22,344 bases of DNA from DASWHX01 sp036397995 (GTDB taxonomy: Bacteria; Bacteroidota; Bacteroidia; Cytophagales; Cyclobacteriaceae). This document shows, piece after piece, positions 6,879 to 15,817 of this stretch. The stretch covers positions 1 through 22,344 of the forward strand of contig DASWHX010000065.1 in the NCBI GenBank assembly GCA_036397995.1, read 5' to 3'. The translations under genes were made by a program, and so were the position numbers. Within the stretch, counting starts at the first letter, position 1; each line of letters opens with the position of its first letter. The notes below the pieces were generated by a model, which was not told the DNA's origin, ran no database searches, and saw only the letters and a program-made list of their open reading frames with translations.

Positions 6879-9251
6879 ATGATAAAGAATTATCTGACTA
6901 TCTCATTTCGCCATCTCCTCAAGAACAAGGTTTATGTAATAATCAACGCGGTTGGAACCGGAATTGCTATTGCCTGCGGTCTTACGGCTTATCTACTCAT
7001 TGGGTATAATTACGAGTTTGATGACTACTTCAATGGAAAAAAGGCTCAAAATATAGTGAAGGTGATGCACCATTTTAAAACATCCGGGGGAAATTCAGAT
7101 CAGGAGTTGGCAATTCCTGTGGGGCTTAGCGAAAGGGTTTTTCAGGAAGTTTCCGGAATTGAAAATGTCACACGATTCTGTAATCAACATGGGATTCTGA
7201 GTTCGGAACACGATTCTTTTTTTGAAAATATCAGATTTGCAGACGCTTCTTTTTTTGATATGTTCCATCCTGAACTGAAATATGGTTCGTATAAGAATTT
7301 TAAAGCACGTGAAACAGTTTACTTGACAGAGCCAATTGCAAAAAAACATTTTGGTGATATTGATCCAACAGGCAAACCGGTAACCATAGAAATTAATGAA
7401 CGCTTATATGAGGTTTTGGTTGGAGGAGTTTTTGAAAAACTGCCCCTGAACATCAGCTTTACTCTTGACGTTCTGCTCAGAATCGAATTATATTTTGACG
7501 CAAATTCAATTTCTTCAAATTCTCTTGACCATTACACATCTGCTTTGTTTTCGTTAACCGATAGTAAAAACACCAGGTTTGCAGGCGAGCAATTGAATAT
7601 ATATTTAAGTGAAATTAATGCCAGCGATAAAGAAAGAATTAGTACCAGTTTCGAATTGATACCCTTTGAAAGAAAGGTAATTAACGGAGAGGTATCTGCC
7701 AGTGATTTAAGGTTACCTATTCCCACGATGGCTTTACTGGTATTTGGAATTTTGGCAACCATAATTTTGCTAATCGCCTGCTTCAATTTTACAAATACTA
7801 CTCTTGCACTTACAAATACCAGGTTTAAGGAAATTGGAGTAAGAAAAGTTGTCGGAGCACGAAAAAGTGGAATTGTCATTCAATCTCTCATAGAAACAAC
7901 GTTAACCATCCTTGTTGCAATTAGTTTAGGGGTATTAATGGCTCAAATTATTGTTCCCAGGTTTGCTACCATGTGGCGATTGGAATTTGGGCTGGGCGAT
8001 CTAAGTACTACTAATTTTATTATGATAATCGGATTATTGGTAATGGCGATTGTCACTTTGGCCGGAATTTATCCCGCATTTCAAAACAGTAATCTTAAGC
8101 CAATCGAATTGCTGAAAGGAAAAAGAAAAATCAGGGGAACCAATATTTTTAGCCAAACCTTCCTTGTTCTGCAGTTTTCCCTTTCCGTGATAATGCTAAT
8201 TGCAGGAGTTGTGTTCACCCAAAACGCGCAATATCAGAAGGAGCTTGATTTTGGCTATGATTATAAAGATGTGATAGCAATTACTCTTTACGGTGAAGAT
8301 GATTTTACCCGATTCAAAAATCAGATTTCAGGATTTTCACAGATTAAAGAAATTGCAGGAGCTAAAAACCCAATCGGACCCTACACCGCGTTAAAGGGTA
8401 GATTTACTATTGATACCACTCAATTCACCTCCGATCTCCATTTTATTGGTGATAACTACTTTAATGCAATTGGGTTAAATCTTAGCCGCGGCAGGAATTT
8501 TAATGCTGAAATGATCTCAGATCGTGAATCTTCCTTAATTGTTGACGAAAATTTCGTTTCAAATCATAACCTTGCCAACCCGGTTGATGCCAGGGTTATT
8601 TTTGATGAAAAACCTTACCGGATAATTGGTGTAGTTGAAAATCACCTCAGTGGATTAAAAAAAGAGCGAAAAACGGAACATGTTTTTGCATTGGCAGTGA
8701 ATACCGACTTCAAATCAATGTTAATTAAGACTATTGGAGGCGAAAATCTCGCCATATTTACATACCTGGAGAAGGAGTGGAGAAAAATTAACCCCGCGAA
8801 ACCCTTCCTTGGTATTATGCAGGAAGAGATTTTGTTTGAAGAGGCCAATGGGTACAATAATAACCTCACACAAATATTCTTTTTTCTAACCACATTAGGG
8901 TCCTTGCTCTCTGCATTTGGGATCTATGCCCTGGCCAAGCTTAATGTACAACTGCGATTCCGGGAAATCGGGATTCGAAAAACCCTGGGTTCAGGAGTAA
9001 GTAATATCATAAAACTACTAAACAGGGAATTCGCATTAATTTTAACCATCGCGGCAATTGCCGGGGGGTTCATTGGATATTTTATGACCAATGCTTTACT
9101 TGATGACTTATATACTTATCACCTGGAGATAAGTATTTTTACACTCCTTGTCTCAGGAGTAAGTATTTTCATCATTGGAATTATTTCTACCAGTAGCACA
9201 ATCTTCCGGGCTGCTAATACAAATCCCATAGAGATACTAAAGGATGAGTGA
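6879..9251 (+). CDS. FtsX/MacB-type ABC transporter permease, 790 aa
   Basis: A second two-part MacB_PCD/FtsX permease of the same architecture and length as the one at the left end, but clearly diverged from it. The first helix is at about residues 21-43. The first coupling motif is KEIGVRKVVGA near 315, and the second is REIGIRKTLGS in the C-terminal half. The C-terminus TNPIEILKDE fits the family end (NPAxxLK/R-x-E). No ATPase gene is adjacent, so it must use one encoded elsewhere or act as an orphan. It is in the same direction as the YdcF-like gene, but the 157-bp gap with its inverted repeat suggests its own promoter. The transported substrate is unknown. Confidence 0.93.
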   Translation: MIKNYLTISFRHLLKNKVYVIINAVGTGIAIACGLTAYLLIGYNYEFDDYFNGKKAQNIVKVMHHFKTSGGNSDQELAIPVGLSERVFQEVSGIENVTRFCNQHGILSSEHDSFFENIRFADASFFDMFHPELKYGSYKNFKARETVYLTEPIAKKHFGDIDPTGKPVTIEINERLYEVLVGGVFEKLPLNISFTLDVLLRIELYFDANSISSNSLDHYTSALFSLTDSKNTRFAGEQLNIYLSEINASDKERISTSFELIPFERKVINGEVSASDLRLPIPTMALLVFGILATIILLIACFNFTNTTLALTNTRFKEIGVRKVVGARKSGIVIQSLIETTLTILVAISLGVLMAQIIVPRFATMWRLEFGLGDLSTTNFIMIIGLLVMAIVTLAGIYPAFQNSNLKPIELLKGKRKIRGTNIFSQTFLVLQFSLSVIMLIAGVVFTQNAQYQKELDFGYDYKDVIAITLYGEDDFTRFKNQISGFSQIKEIAGAKNPIGPYTALKGRFTIDTTQFTSDLHFIGDNYFNAIGLNLSRGRNFNAEMISDRESSLIVDENFVSNHNLANPVDARVIFDEKPYRIIGVVENHLSGLKKERKTEHVFALAVNTDFKSMLIKTIGGENLAIFTYLEKEWRKINPAKPFLGIMQEEILFEEANGYNNNLTQIFFFLTTLGSLLSAFGIYALAKLNVQLRFREIGIRKTLGSGVSNIIKLLNREFALILTIAAIAGGFIGYFMTNALLDDLYTYHLEISIFTLLVSGVSIFIIGIISTSSTIFRAANTNPIEILKDE

Positions 9252-9504
9252 TTCTGACAAATTTCCTGAGATTCAGGTTATAAATCAGATTATATGTTCT
9301 CAACTTCCTGTTTCAGAGTCTAATTCTGATTTAAAATTCATATCATTTGATTTTGATCCTGCCAATCCAATTTCCTCTGAAATAGATTTTCATGCAATCC
9401 AGGCACAGCGTAGAGTTTATCATATTCATGAAATCCAATTTTCTCCACCCTTCTCGAGTATTAAGAAGAAAGAATTCTTCGTCCATTTTTGTAATCAATC
9501 ATAA
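9244..9504 (+). CDS. Possible small protein overlapping the permease end, 86 aa
   Basis: An 86-codon frame starts 8 bases inside the permease stop (ATGAGTGA) with AGG a few bases upstream, a layout that allows translational coupling. I recognise no family. The product is soluble, with Ser/Asp-rich and hydrophobic stretches and no signal peptide. The length, odd composition (many His, Phe, Ile) and AT-rich setting also fit a chance frame, so this is a weak call. Confidence 0.25.
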   Translation: MSDSDKFPEIQVINQIICSQLPVSESNSDLKFISFDFDPANPISSEIDFHAIQAQRRVYHIHEIQFSPPFSSIKKKEFFVHFCNQS

Positions 9505-9708
9505 TAGGTGAAAATGCTTTTGGTTCACTTCTATATAAAAAAAAATTCGACAAAGGCAAATTAAGTTTCTAATTTTATTGATATTGGAAGCCTTTGTTGC
9601 ATTATATATGGTTCTTGTAAATGAAATCATTTAGCAAATATTTTGGGAGCATGAATTCAATCTTCAATCATATATAACCAGTATTTAAAATAAAATAATG
9701 TCCATTGT
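9505..9708. other. Non-coding gap with long-loop inverted repeat
   Basis: No gene is seen between the doubtful small frame and the COQ4-like gene; if that frame is not real the gap runs from 9252. The only structure found is an inverted repeat with arms 9548-9557 and 9600-9609 (ACAAAGGC paired with GCCTTTGT, extended by a G-T and a C-G pair) around a loop of about 42 nt. There is no T-run after it, so a terminator is doubtful. The promoter of the COQ4-like pair should lie here. Confidence 0.45.
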
Positions 9709-10287
9709 ATGGATGACCTTCCCGTAAAAGTTGCTTTACCGTTATTCCGCAAAGAGTTCAATTTAGATATTCCTGGTGGAGATGATGAGATTGTCAGGAT
9801 TGTTATCGGCAGAATCGTTCTTTATATTCCAAATTTCGAGACACGCAAAAAAATTGTCCTGCTTCATGACATCCATCATCTGGCAACCGGTTACTCAGCA
9901 TTCTTCAAAGGTGAAACTGAAATCAGTGCATGGGAGTTATCTGCAGGATGTTACAATAACTGGGTAGCCTTCATAATTAATATTTACGCTTTCATGATCG
10001 GATTAATTATAAATCCGACTAAGGTTTGGCGTGCCTGGGTAAGAGGTAGAAATACTCGTACCTTGTACTTCATGGGTTACCATTACGATGAACTTCTTCA
10101 AAAAACAGTTGGTGCAATTAAAAAAGAGCTGGGATTAATGAGTGGGATTAATCACCGAAGATTACTGAAAACAATTGTTTCATTCATCCTTATGATAATT
10201 ATTGGCTTAGCTGTTTCAATTTTATCTATTTTACTCGTTCCCCTCACAATTTTCTTCACCCTATATATCCGGCTGAAATCAGGATGA
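9709..10287 (+). CDS. Membrane-anchored COQ4-like protein, 192 aa
   Basis: The diagnostic COQ4 metal-binding motif HDxxH-x11-E is exact: His53, Asp54, His57 and Glu69 (LLHDIHHLATGY then GETEISAWE). COQ4 is a ubiquinone-biosynthesis protein that binds a metal and has been reported to act on C1 of the ring precursor (decarboxylation/hydroxylation). After the motif come ELSAGCYNNWVAFI, a membrane-associated stretch (about 88-105) and, unlike classical COQ4, a strongly hydrophobic C-terminal region (about 150-187) that should form one or two membrane helices. ATG at 9709 is the only ATG start in the open frame before the motif. The stop overlaps the start of the FAD monooxygenase by 4 bases (ATGA), so the two are probably co-translated. 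Bacteroidota generally use menaquinone, so a non-ubiquinone substrate is likely. Confidence 0.8.
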   Translation: MDDLPVKVALPLFRKEFNLDIPGGDDEIVRIVIGRIVLYIPNFETRKKIVLLHDIHHLATGYSAFFKGETEISAWELSAGCYNNWVAFIINIYAFMIGLIINPTKVWRAWVRGRNTRTLYFMGYHYDELLQKTVGAIKKELGLMSGINHRRLLKTIVSFILMIIIGLAVSILSILLVPLTIFFTLYIRLKSG

Positions 10288-11825
10288 AAAAACTAAAGAC
10301 AGATGTCCTGATTGTTGGCGCGGGCCCTACCGGACTCATGGCTGCGAATCAGTTGCAGCGATTTGGTATTGATTTTATGATCATTGACAAGAAATCAGGT
10401 CCTACTATGGAATCCCGGGCAATAGCGGTAACTGCGAGAAGCCTTGAAATTTATGAACAAATGGGCTTGTCAGATACGGCAATTCAGGAAGGACAAAGAA
10501 TTGAAATTTTTAATTTATATGTAAAAGGCAAACCAAGAGTCAGCGTTAAGATAGGTGAAATTGGCAAAGGACTTTCCGATTTCAGTTATATGCTTGCCTT
10601 CGAGCAAAGTAAAAATGAGGTGTTGCTTTCCCGCAATTTGTATAACCACGGCAAATCAATTCATTGGAATTATGAATTTGTTGAAATAAAAGAGAATCAG
10701 GATAACGTAACAGTACTCGCCAGAAATCCAGACATTGAGGTGGAGATAACCGCTTTGTACCTTATTGCATGCGACGGAGCCGGAAGTCCAATCAGACAAC
10801 ACCTCAATTTTAGTTTCAGAGGCGGAACCTATAAGCATAAATTTTTTGTGGCGGATGCCATTCTGAAGTGGTCCATTCCCTATGATCAACTAATCATTTC
10901 CCCCGGAACAGAAAATTTCTGCGCCTTTCTTCCGCTCCAGGGGAACCATACTTACAGGATTATCGGCACACTTCCTAAATCTTATTTCAATACGGAAACA
11001 GTTACTTTTCATGATATACGGGAAGTTGTGATAAGAACACTCGGTATTGAAATAGAATTCGAGCAAGTGAACTGGTTCTCAACATATAAACTTCACCATC
11101 GTGGGGTTAACAAGTTTGATAATAACCGGGTTTTTTTGGCCGGTGATGCTGCCCACATTCATAGTCCTGCCGGTGGCCAGGGGATGAATACGGGATTACA
11201 GGATGCCTATAACCTGTGTTGGAAACTGGCTTTGGTATTAAAAGGCCAGGCATTTGAATCTTTGCTGAAGACTTATAATGAAGAGCGGCTTCCTTTTGCA
11301 AAATGGTTGCTCAGATTTACCGACCGGGGTTTCAACATGATGACCAACAGAAATTTTTTCATCCGGAAATTCAGGGAACTTATTGCAATTAATCTTGTCA
11401 AATGGGTGCCAAGGGTGGGTTTTATAAGGCCGGTAATTTTCAAAGTGCTTTCACAAATCTGGTATTCGTATCATGGTTTCAGCCTGGCGCAATCGTCAAC
11501 CCGCCAGAATCTAAAGTTTGTTTCAGGTGATCGACTTCCTTATTTCCCGGGCGAAAAATTCTATTCCTTGTTCAAAAATCCTTCCTTTCACTTGTTGTGT
11601 CTGACAAATACTTCGATTTCTGACATTCAAAAACAAAATCTTCAAGACTCCTTTCCTTTCCATATAAAAATTATAGAACAGAAAATAAATGAGATGTGGA
11701 ATAAATTAGGCGTAGTTAGTGAATTGTATATTGTAGTCAGGCCTGACAATTACATACTATTTATAGCGGATTCCATACACAAAAACATTCTTGAGCATTA
11801 CTTCAAAGATTTTCCAAAATGCTGA
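10284..11825 (+). CDS. FAD-dependent aromatic monooxygenase (PF01494, UbiH/phenol hydroxylase type), 513 aa
   Basis: A class A flavoprotein monooxygenase that would use NAD(P)H and O2 to hydroxylate an aromatic or polyketide ring. The three family fingerprints are present: Rossmann GxGxxG at residues 12-17 (VGAGPTG), the DG motif at Asp164-Gly165 (ACDGAGSPIRQ) and the GD motif at Gly287-Asp288 (LAGDAAHIHSPAGGQGMNTG). Residues about 400-513 form a C-terminal thioredoxin-like extension as in phenol hydroxylases. It overlaps the COQ4-like gene by 4 bases, which suggests both act on one substrate. The substrate is not deducible; alternatives are a quinone-like ring, an aryl polyene or flexirubin-type pigment precursor, or a phenolic compound. 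Confidence 0.9.
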   Translation: MKKLKTDVLIVGAGPTGLMAANQLQRFGIDFMIIDKKSGPTMESRAIAVTARSLEIYEQMGLSDTAIQEGQRIEIFNLYVKGKPRVSVKIGEIGKGLSDFSYMLAFEQSKNEVLLSRNLYNHGKSIHWNYEFVEIKENQDNVTVLARNPDIEVEITALYLIACDGAGSPIRQHLNFSFRGGTYKHKFFVADAILKWSIPYDQLIISPGTENFCAFLPLQGNHTYRIIGTLPKSYFNTETVTFHDIREVVIRTLGIEIEFEQVNWFSTYKLHHRGVNKFDNNRVFLAGDAAHIHSPAGGQGMNTGLQDAYNLCWKLALVLKGQAFESLLKTYNEERLPFAKWLLRFTDRGFNMMTNRNFFIRKFRELIAINLVKWVPRVGFIRPVIFKVLSQIWYSYHGFSLAQSSTRQNLKFVSGDRLPYFPGEKFYSLFKNPSFHLLCLTNTSISDIQKQNLQDSFPFHIKIIEQKINEMWNKLGVVSELYIVVRPDNYILFIADSIHKNILEHYFKDFPKC

Positions 11826-11874
11826 TTCTGATACCCGCATGTAACCTGTCAGAATAATCTTCTGTCTAAGAAAC

Positions 11875-12088
11875 ATGGTTTGCACATTTTGATGAAAAGC
11901 AAGCAGCTGCATTATCTATCTTTTTAATTATTGGACTTACCCTCCTCGTAATAAAACTTAACAGTCCTTTTGGTTGGATCTTCTGGCTGGGTCTATATCT
12001 CGTTGCCACAGGTTTCATTGGGTTATCTTTTTGTCTTGGATTTTTTCTTCTGAGCAAAAGAGCTGGATGGAAATTCTTGATTCTCTGA
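11875..12088 (+). pseudogene. Small two-helix membrane protein with 1-nt frameshift after the start
   Basis: The frame ending at TGA 12086-12088 encodes FDEKQAAALSIFLIIGLTLL, then LNSPFGWIFWLGLYLVATGF and IGLSFCLGFFLLSKRAGWKF: two membrane segments around a Trp/Gly-rich turn, ending LIL. It looks like a genuine small membrane protein but has no in-frame start after the stop at 11867-11869. An ATG at 11875 opens MVCTF in another frame and ends at once. Dropping one T from TTTT at 11887-11890 joins the two into a clean 70-residue protein. So the gene is either broken by a one-base insertion, misread in the assembly, or frameshifted in translation. It follows the monooxygenase by 49 bp and may belong to the same operon. 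Confidence 0.6.
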
Positions 12089-12099
12089 ATGCTGAGAAT
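12080..12099 (+). terminator. Weak hairpin at end of small membrane gene
   Basis: ATTCTC and GAGAAT form a perfect 6-bp stem around an 8-nt loop, overlapping the stop codon, followed by TAATTT. The stem is AT-rich and the T-tract short, so termination here is only possible. Confidence 0.25.
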
Positions 12100-12236
12100 T
12101 AATTTCCCGCTAAGTTATTTTCCCATGAATATTTGATTCCCTGTTTATTCTTAATTGTCAAAATCTGATTATCTCAAAGATTGTTATTGTTTTATTTTAA
12201 TGCTCTAAAGCGACTGAAATTCGTTACTTTTACTTT

Positions 12237-13268
12237 GTGAGGAGCATTCAAATTACAATAAAAGATTTAGCAAAGGAACTTGGAATCTCCCCTTCAACAG
12301 TTTCCAGGGCATTGAAAGATCATCCGGATATCAGCAAAGAAACCAAAAGACAGGTAAATGAACTTGCAGAAAGACTGAATTACCAACCTAATAACATTGC
12401 ACTGAGTCTCCGGCAAAGGAAAACCAACACAATAGGAGTAGTTATACCCGAGATAATTCATTTTTTCTTTAGTACCGTTATCAGTGGGATTGAAGATATA
12501 GCTTACAAAGCAGGTTACAGCGTAATTATTGCACAGTCAAATGAATCTTATGACAGGGAGCTTAAAGACACTAAAGCTTTATTTAACGGGAAAGTTGATG
12601 GTATGCTGATTTCCATTTCCCGTGAAACCAGTGACTTCGGTCATTTTGAAAGTTTGATGGAAAGAGGCCTGCCACTCGTATTCTTTGACAGGGTATGCGA
12701 TGCTATAATTACCGACAAGATAATAATCGATGATAAGGAGGCCGCAGATCAAGCTACTCAGCACTTAATTGATCAAGGGTGCCGTCGGATTTTACATCTT
12801 TCTGGCCCTAAAAGTTTACTGATAGGTCAACAAAGGCTTGGAGGGTACCTGCAAGCTTTGGAGAGAAATAAAATTCCCGTGTCTGATGAACTGATTATCG
12901 ACTGCGGACATGGAACTGAAATAGAAGCTGCTCAGAAAGTTCACGAATTTCTTCAGAAATACCCTGCATTCGACGGTGTTTTTGCTACCAATGATGTTGC
13001 AGCAATGGGTGCTATGATGGCACTAAAGGAAAAAAACGTAAAAATACCCGAAGAGGTAGCAGTCATTGGTTTTGGAAACTGGAGATTTGGCGCATTAACC
13101 GATCCGCCACTTTCTACCGTAGAACAACCCGGCTACGAAATGGGTTGCGAAGCAGCGAAACATTTGATTCGCCAGATAGAACTGAAGGATGACGAATCCT
13201 TTGAAGCGACTACGAAAATTCTGAAAACCAGGGTAATCCCCAGAAAATCATCGCTACGAAATTCCTAA
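12237..13268 (+). CDS. LacI/GalR-family transcriptional regulator, 343 aa
   Basis: The N-terminal helix-turn-helix is classic LacI: TIKDLAKELGISPSTVSRAL at about residues 7-26, followed by the hinge region (NIALSLRQRKTNTIGVVIP, about 53-71). The rest is a periplasmic-binding-protein-like sugar sensor, with FDGVFATNDVAAMGA near 242-256 and FGNWRFGALTDPPLSTVEQP near 280-299. Translation starts at GTG; no ATG or other usual start exists in the open frame after the stop at 12198. The 3' neighbour is the GH31-GH13-MFS operon, and a LacI-type operator lies 10 bp after the stop codon. It is therefore the likely local regulator, sensing a glucose-oligosaccharide such as maltose or a derivative (inference). 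Confidence 0.94.
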   Translation: MRSIQITIKDLAKELGISPSTVSRALKDHPDISKETKRQVNELAERLNYQPNNIALSLRQRKTNTIGVVIPEIIHFFFSTVISGIEDIAYKAGYSVIIAQSNESYDRELKDTKALFNGKVDGMLISISRETSDFGHFESLMERGLPLVFFDRVCDAIITDKIIIDDKEAADQATQHLIDQGCRRILHLSGPKSLLIGQQRLGGYLQALERNKIPVSDELIIDCGHGTEIEAAQKVHEFLQKYPAFDGVFATNDVAAMGAMMALKEKNVKIPEEVAVIGFGNWRFGALTDPPLSTVEQPGYEMGCEAAKHLIRQIELKDDESFEATTKILKTRVIPRKSSLRNS

Positions 13269-13277
13269 AACGTAACC

Positions 13278-13289
13278 GCAATCGTTTGC
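13278..13289. promoter_or_regulatory. LacI-type operator GCAATCGTTTGC
   Basis: A 12-bp near-palindrome with the CG centre typical of LacI/GalR operators (GCAAnCGnTTGC; both half-sites intact, only the two n positions asymmetric). It lies between the regulator and GH31, 76 bp before the GH31 start. TTTTTGACG follows at about 13296 and could be part of the promoter, so the regulator could repress or activate from here. Confidence 0.65.
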
Positions 13290-13364
13290 AAGAAATTTTT
13301 GACGTTAATATTCACTTCTAAAGATTGAATATAATTACCTTAAGAGCTTAAAAATTTACCTCCT

Positions 13365-15803
13365 TTGCAAAAAACGATCACCAGGAATAAGACTTTGAAT
13401 GATGGTGACCACTACAGGTCTCTGGGAACTCTTCAAAGTTACAGCAAAACCAATTTAGGGATTGAAGGCTCAACCTCACATGGATCCTTTATAATCACTT
13501 TTTACAATGAATCAATAGTAAGGATACGGGTTTGTGAAGAAGATTTTGAAGAAGACTTCAGCTATTCTGTCATAGCAATTCCTGAAAATCCGGAATTTAT
13601 TGTCGAAGAAATAAATGGAGAAATTATTCTCTCCACAGGCAAACTAGTGGTTAAGATCATGAAAGATCCACTTCGAATTTCATTCCTCAACCTGCAGGGC
13701 AGCGTAATTTGTGCAGATGACAAGGCATTCGGAACTTCATGGCTGGGTACGCAGGTTACAACCTACAAGGAATTACAGAAAGGGGAAAGATTCATAGGCC
13801 TCGGGGAGAAGACCGGACCTCTGGACAAACAGGGAAAGGGTTACGAAAATTGGAATACTGATGCATTTGGATACGGAGTAGATACCGATCCTATTTATTC
13901 CTCCATCCCTTTCTACATAGGAATTCACCACAATCTGCAATACGGAATATTTTTTGATAACAGCTTCAAATCACATTTTAATTTCGGTGCTTCCAATAAT
14001 AGATTTTCAAGTTTCTCCGCAGATGGTGGAGAAATGAATTATTATTTCATTTACGGGGAAACAATAACAGACGTCATTTTTCAATACACAAAGCTGACCG
14101 GAAGAATTGAATTACCGCCTATATGGTCATTGGGTTACCAGCAATGCAGGTACAGTTATTCTTCCGAAGAAGAAGTTTTGAGAATTGCCGATACTTTTCG
14201 CATGAAGGATATCCCGGCAGATGCTATTGTTTTGGATATCCACCATATGGATAAGTATAAAATTTTCACCTGGAACCCGGCAACTTTCAAAAATCCTGAA
14301 AAATTAATTGCAAAACTTAAACAGAAAGGTTTTCACGCGGTAGTTATTTGCGACCCGGGAATTAAAATTTCTGCTGACTACCACGCTTACAAAAAAGGAA
14401 TTGAAAATGATATATTCCTGAAATATCCTGATGGTGCACTATACGAAGCACAAGTTTGGCCTGGTTGGTGTCATTTTCCAGACTTTTCGAAAGCAGAATG
14501 CCGCGAACTCTGGTCGCAGCTTCTGCAACACTATACACAAGCGGGTGTAACAGGTTTTTGGAATGATATGAATGAATTGGCAACCTGGGGACAAATGATG
14601 CCTGAAATGATCCAATTTGATTATGAAGGCAAGAAGGCTTCACTCCGGCGAATGAAAAATCTATACGGTTTGTTAATGGCAGGAGCCACACAAACAGCAG
14701 CCAGAAAACAACTCAATGGGAAGCGACCCTTTAATCTGAGCCGCTCAGGGTTTGCCGGGATCCAACGCTTTGCGGCACTTTGGACCGGCGATAACACTTC
14801 CTCAGAAGAACACATGCTGCTGGGAGTTCGCATGGTTAATAACCTTGGAATTTCCGGTGTTCCTTTCACAGGATATGATGTAGGGGGGTTTACCAGTGAT
14901 GCAAGTCCTGAATTATTTGCCCGCTGGATTTCTGTTGGCGCTTTTTCTCCATTCTTCCGAGGACATTCCGTCATTAATAGTCGCAGCGCCGAACCCTGGA
15001 CATTCGGTGAGCGTGTTTTAGAAATTAGCAGAAATTATATAAAGCTCAGGTATAAACTCTTACCGTACATTTACTCTTCGTTTTACGAGGCTTCAATTAA
15101 CGGCCTCCCGGTTTGCCGATCACTGGTAATTAATTATCCCCATGAGGCCAAAATTTTTCATCAAGATTTTCAAAATCAATATTTGTTTGGTCAGAACATA
15201 ATGGTTGCCCCTGCTCCCGGCAATCAGGAGTTATCCCGGGTTTTCCTTCCAGAAGGCCTATGGTATGATCTGTTTACAGATAAAGTATTTAATGGCACTG
15301 AAGAGATTATTGTAGAGTCTCCTTTGGAAAAGTTGCCGCTATTTGTAAAAGGTTCAGGGATTCTGTTTCTTCAATCTGAAATTGCCTCCACCACCCAGAA
15401 ACCGGATGACACCCTCGAGGTTCACATTTATAACGGCACCTTAGAATCCTATTTTACTTATTACGAAGATGATGGAGACTCATACCAATACCTCGAGAAT
15501 GAATTCTTCAGGCGAATGATTCGATTCAATCCGGAAAACAGATCAATTTGTTTTGAAAAATCCGAAGGCGAACTTAATTCGAAATTTAAAACACTCAGGG
15601 TATTTCTTCATGGAATGAAAAATATTGATAAAATAAATGTAGATGGCAAAATTCTGGAGTTACAAGTCAGGGATTTTCAATTTATAAGACCCATCTCATG
15701 TTTTGATCCGATTCATTCCGGAAAGGATTATGAAATCACCATAAACAATTTACCCTATTTTGACCTTCCTAATAATGGTGGCAAAACCGAAATTCATTAT
15801 TAG
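13365..15803 (+). CDS. GH31 alpha-glucosidase, 812 aa
   Basis: Glycoside hydrolase family 31, retaining alpha-glucosidase clan. The catalytic nucleophile is Asp401 in GFWNDMNE and the acid/base is Asp476 in LWTGDN. Other family blocks are IWSLGYQQCRYSYSSEEEV, VLDIHHMD, RSGFAGIQRF and GAFSPFFRGHS. Domain order: N-terminal galactose-mutarotase-like domain to about 240, TIM barrel to about 590, then beta-sandwich C-terminal domains. No signal peptide is visible, so the enzyme should be cytoplasmic and act on imported oligosaccharides. The only start between the upstream stop (13341) and the conserved N-domain is TTG at 13365. The GH13 gene begins 14 bp downstream, so they form one operon. Alpha-xylosidase is the main alternative activity but is less likely beside GH13. 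Confidence 0.93.
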   Translation: MQKTITRNKTLNDGDHYRSLGTLQSYSKTNLGIEGSTSHGSFIITFYNESIVRIRVCEEDFEEDFSYSVIAIPENPEFIVEEINGEIILSTGKLVVKIMKDPLRISFLNLQGSVICADDKAFGTSWLGTQVTTYKELQKGERFIGLGEKTGPLDKQGKGYENWNTDAFGYGVDTDPIYSSIPFYIGIHHNLQYGIFFDNSFKSHFNFGASNNRFSSFSADGGEMNYYFIYGETITDVIFQYTKLTGRIELPPIWSLGYQQCRYSYSSEEEVLRIADTFRMKDIPADAIVLDIHHMDKYKIFTWNPATFKNPEKLIAKLKQKGFHAVVICDPGIKISADYHAYKKGIENDIFLKYPDGALYEAQVWPGWCHFPDFSKAECRELWSQLLQHYTQAGVTGFWNDMNELATWGQMMPEMIQFDYEGKKASLRRMKNLYGLLMAGATQTAARKQLNGKRPFNLSRSGFAGIQRFAALWTGDNTSSEEHMLLGVRMVNNLGISGVPFTGYDVGGFTSDASPELFARWISVGAFSPFFRGHSVINSRSAEPWTFGERVLEISRNYIKLRYKLLPYIYSSFYEASINGLPVCRSLVINYPHEAKIFHQDFQNQYLFGQNIMVAPAPGNQELSRVFLPEGLWYDLFTDKVFNGTEEIIVESPLEKLPLFVKGSGILFLQSEIASTTQKPDDTLEVHIYNGTLESYFTYYEDDGDSYQYLENEFFRRMIRFNPENRSICFEKSEGELNSKFKTLRVFLHGMKNIDKINVDGKILELQVRDFQFIRPISCFDPIHSGKDYEITINNLPYFDLPNNGGKTEIHY

Positions 15804-15817
15804 ATAAATTTTAATTT

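Noticed and set aside
14621..14974. Open frame on the minus strand inside GH31
   Set aside because: It is antisense to conserved GH31 catalytic blocks and has no recognisable features.
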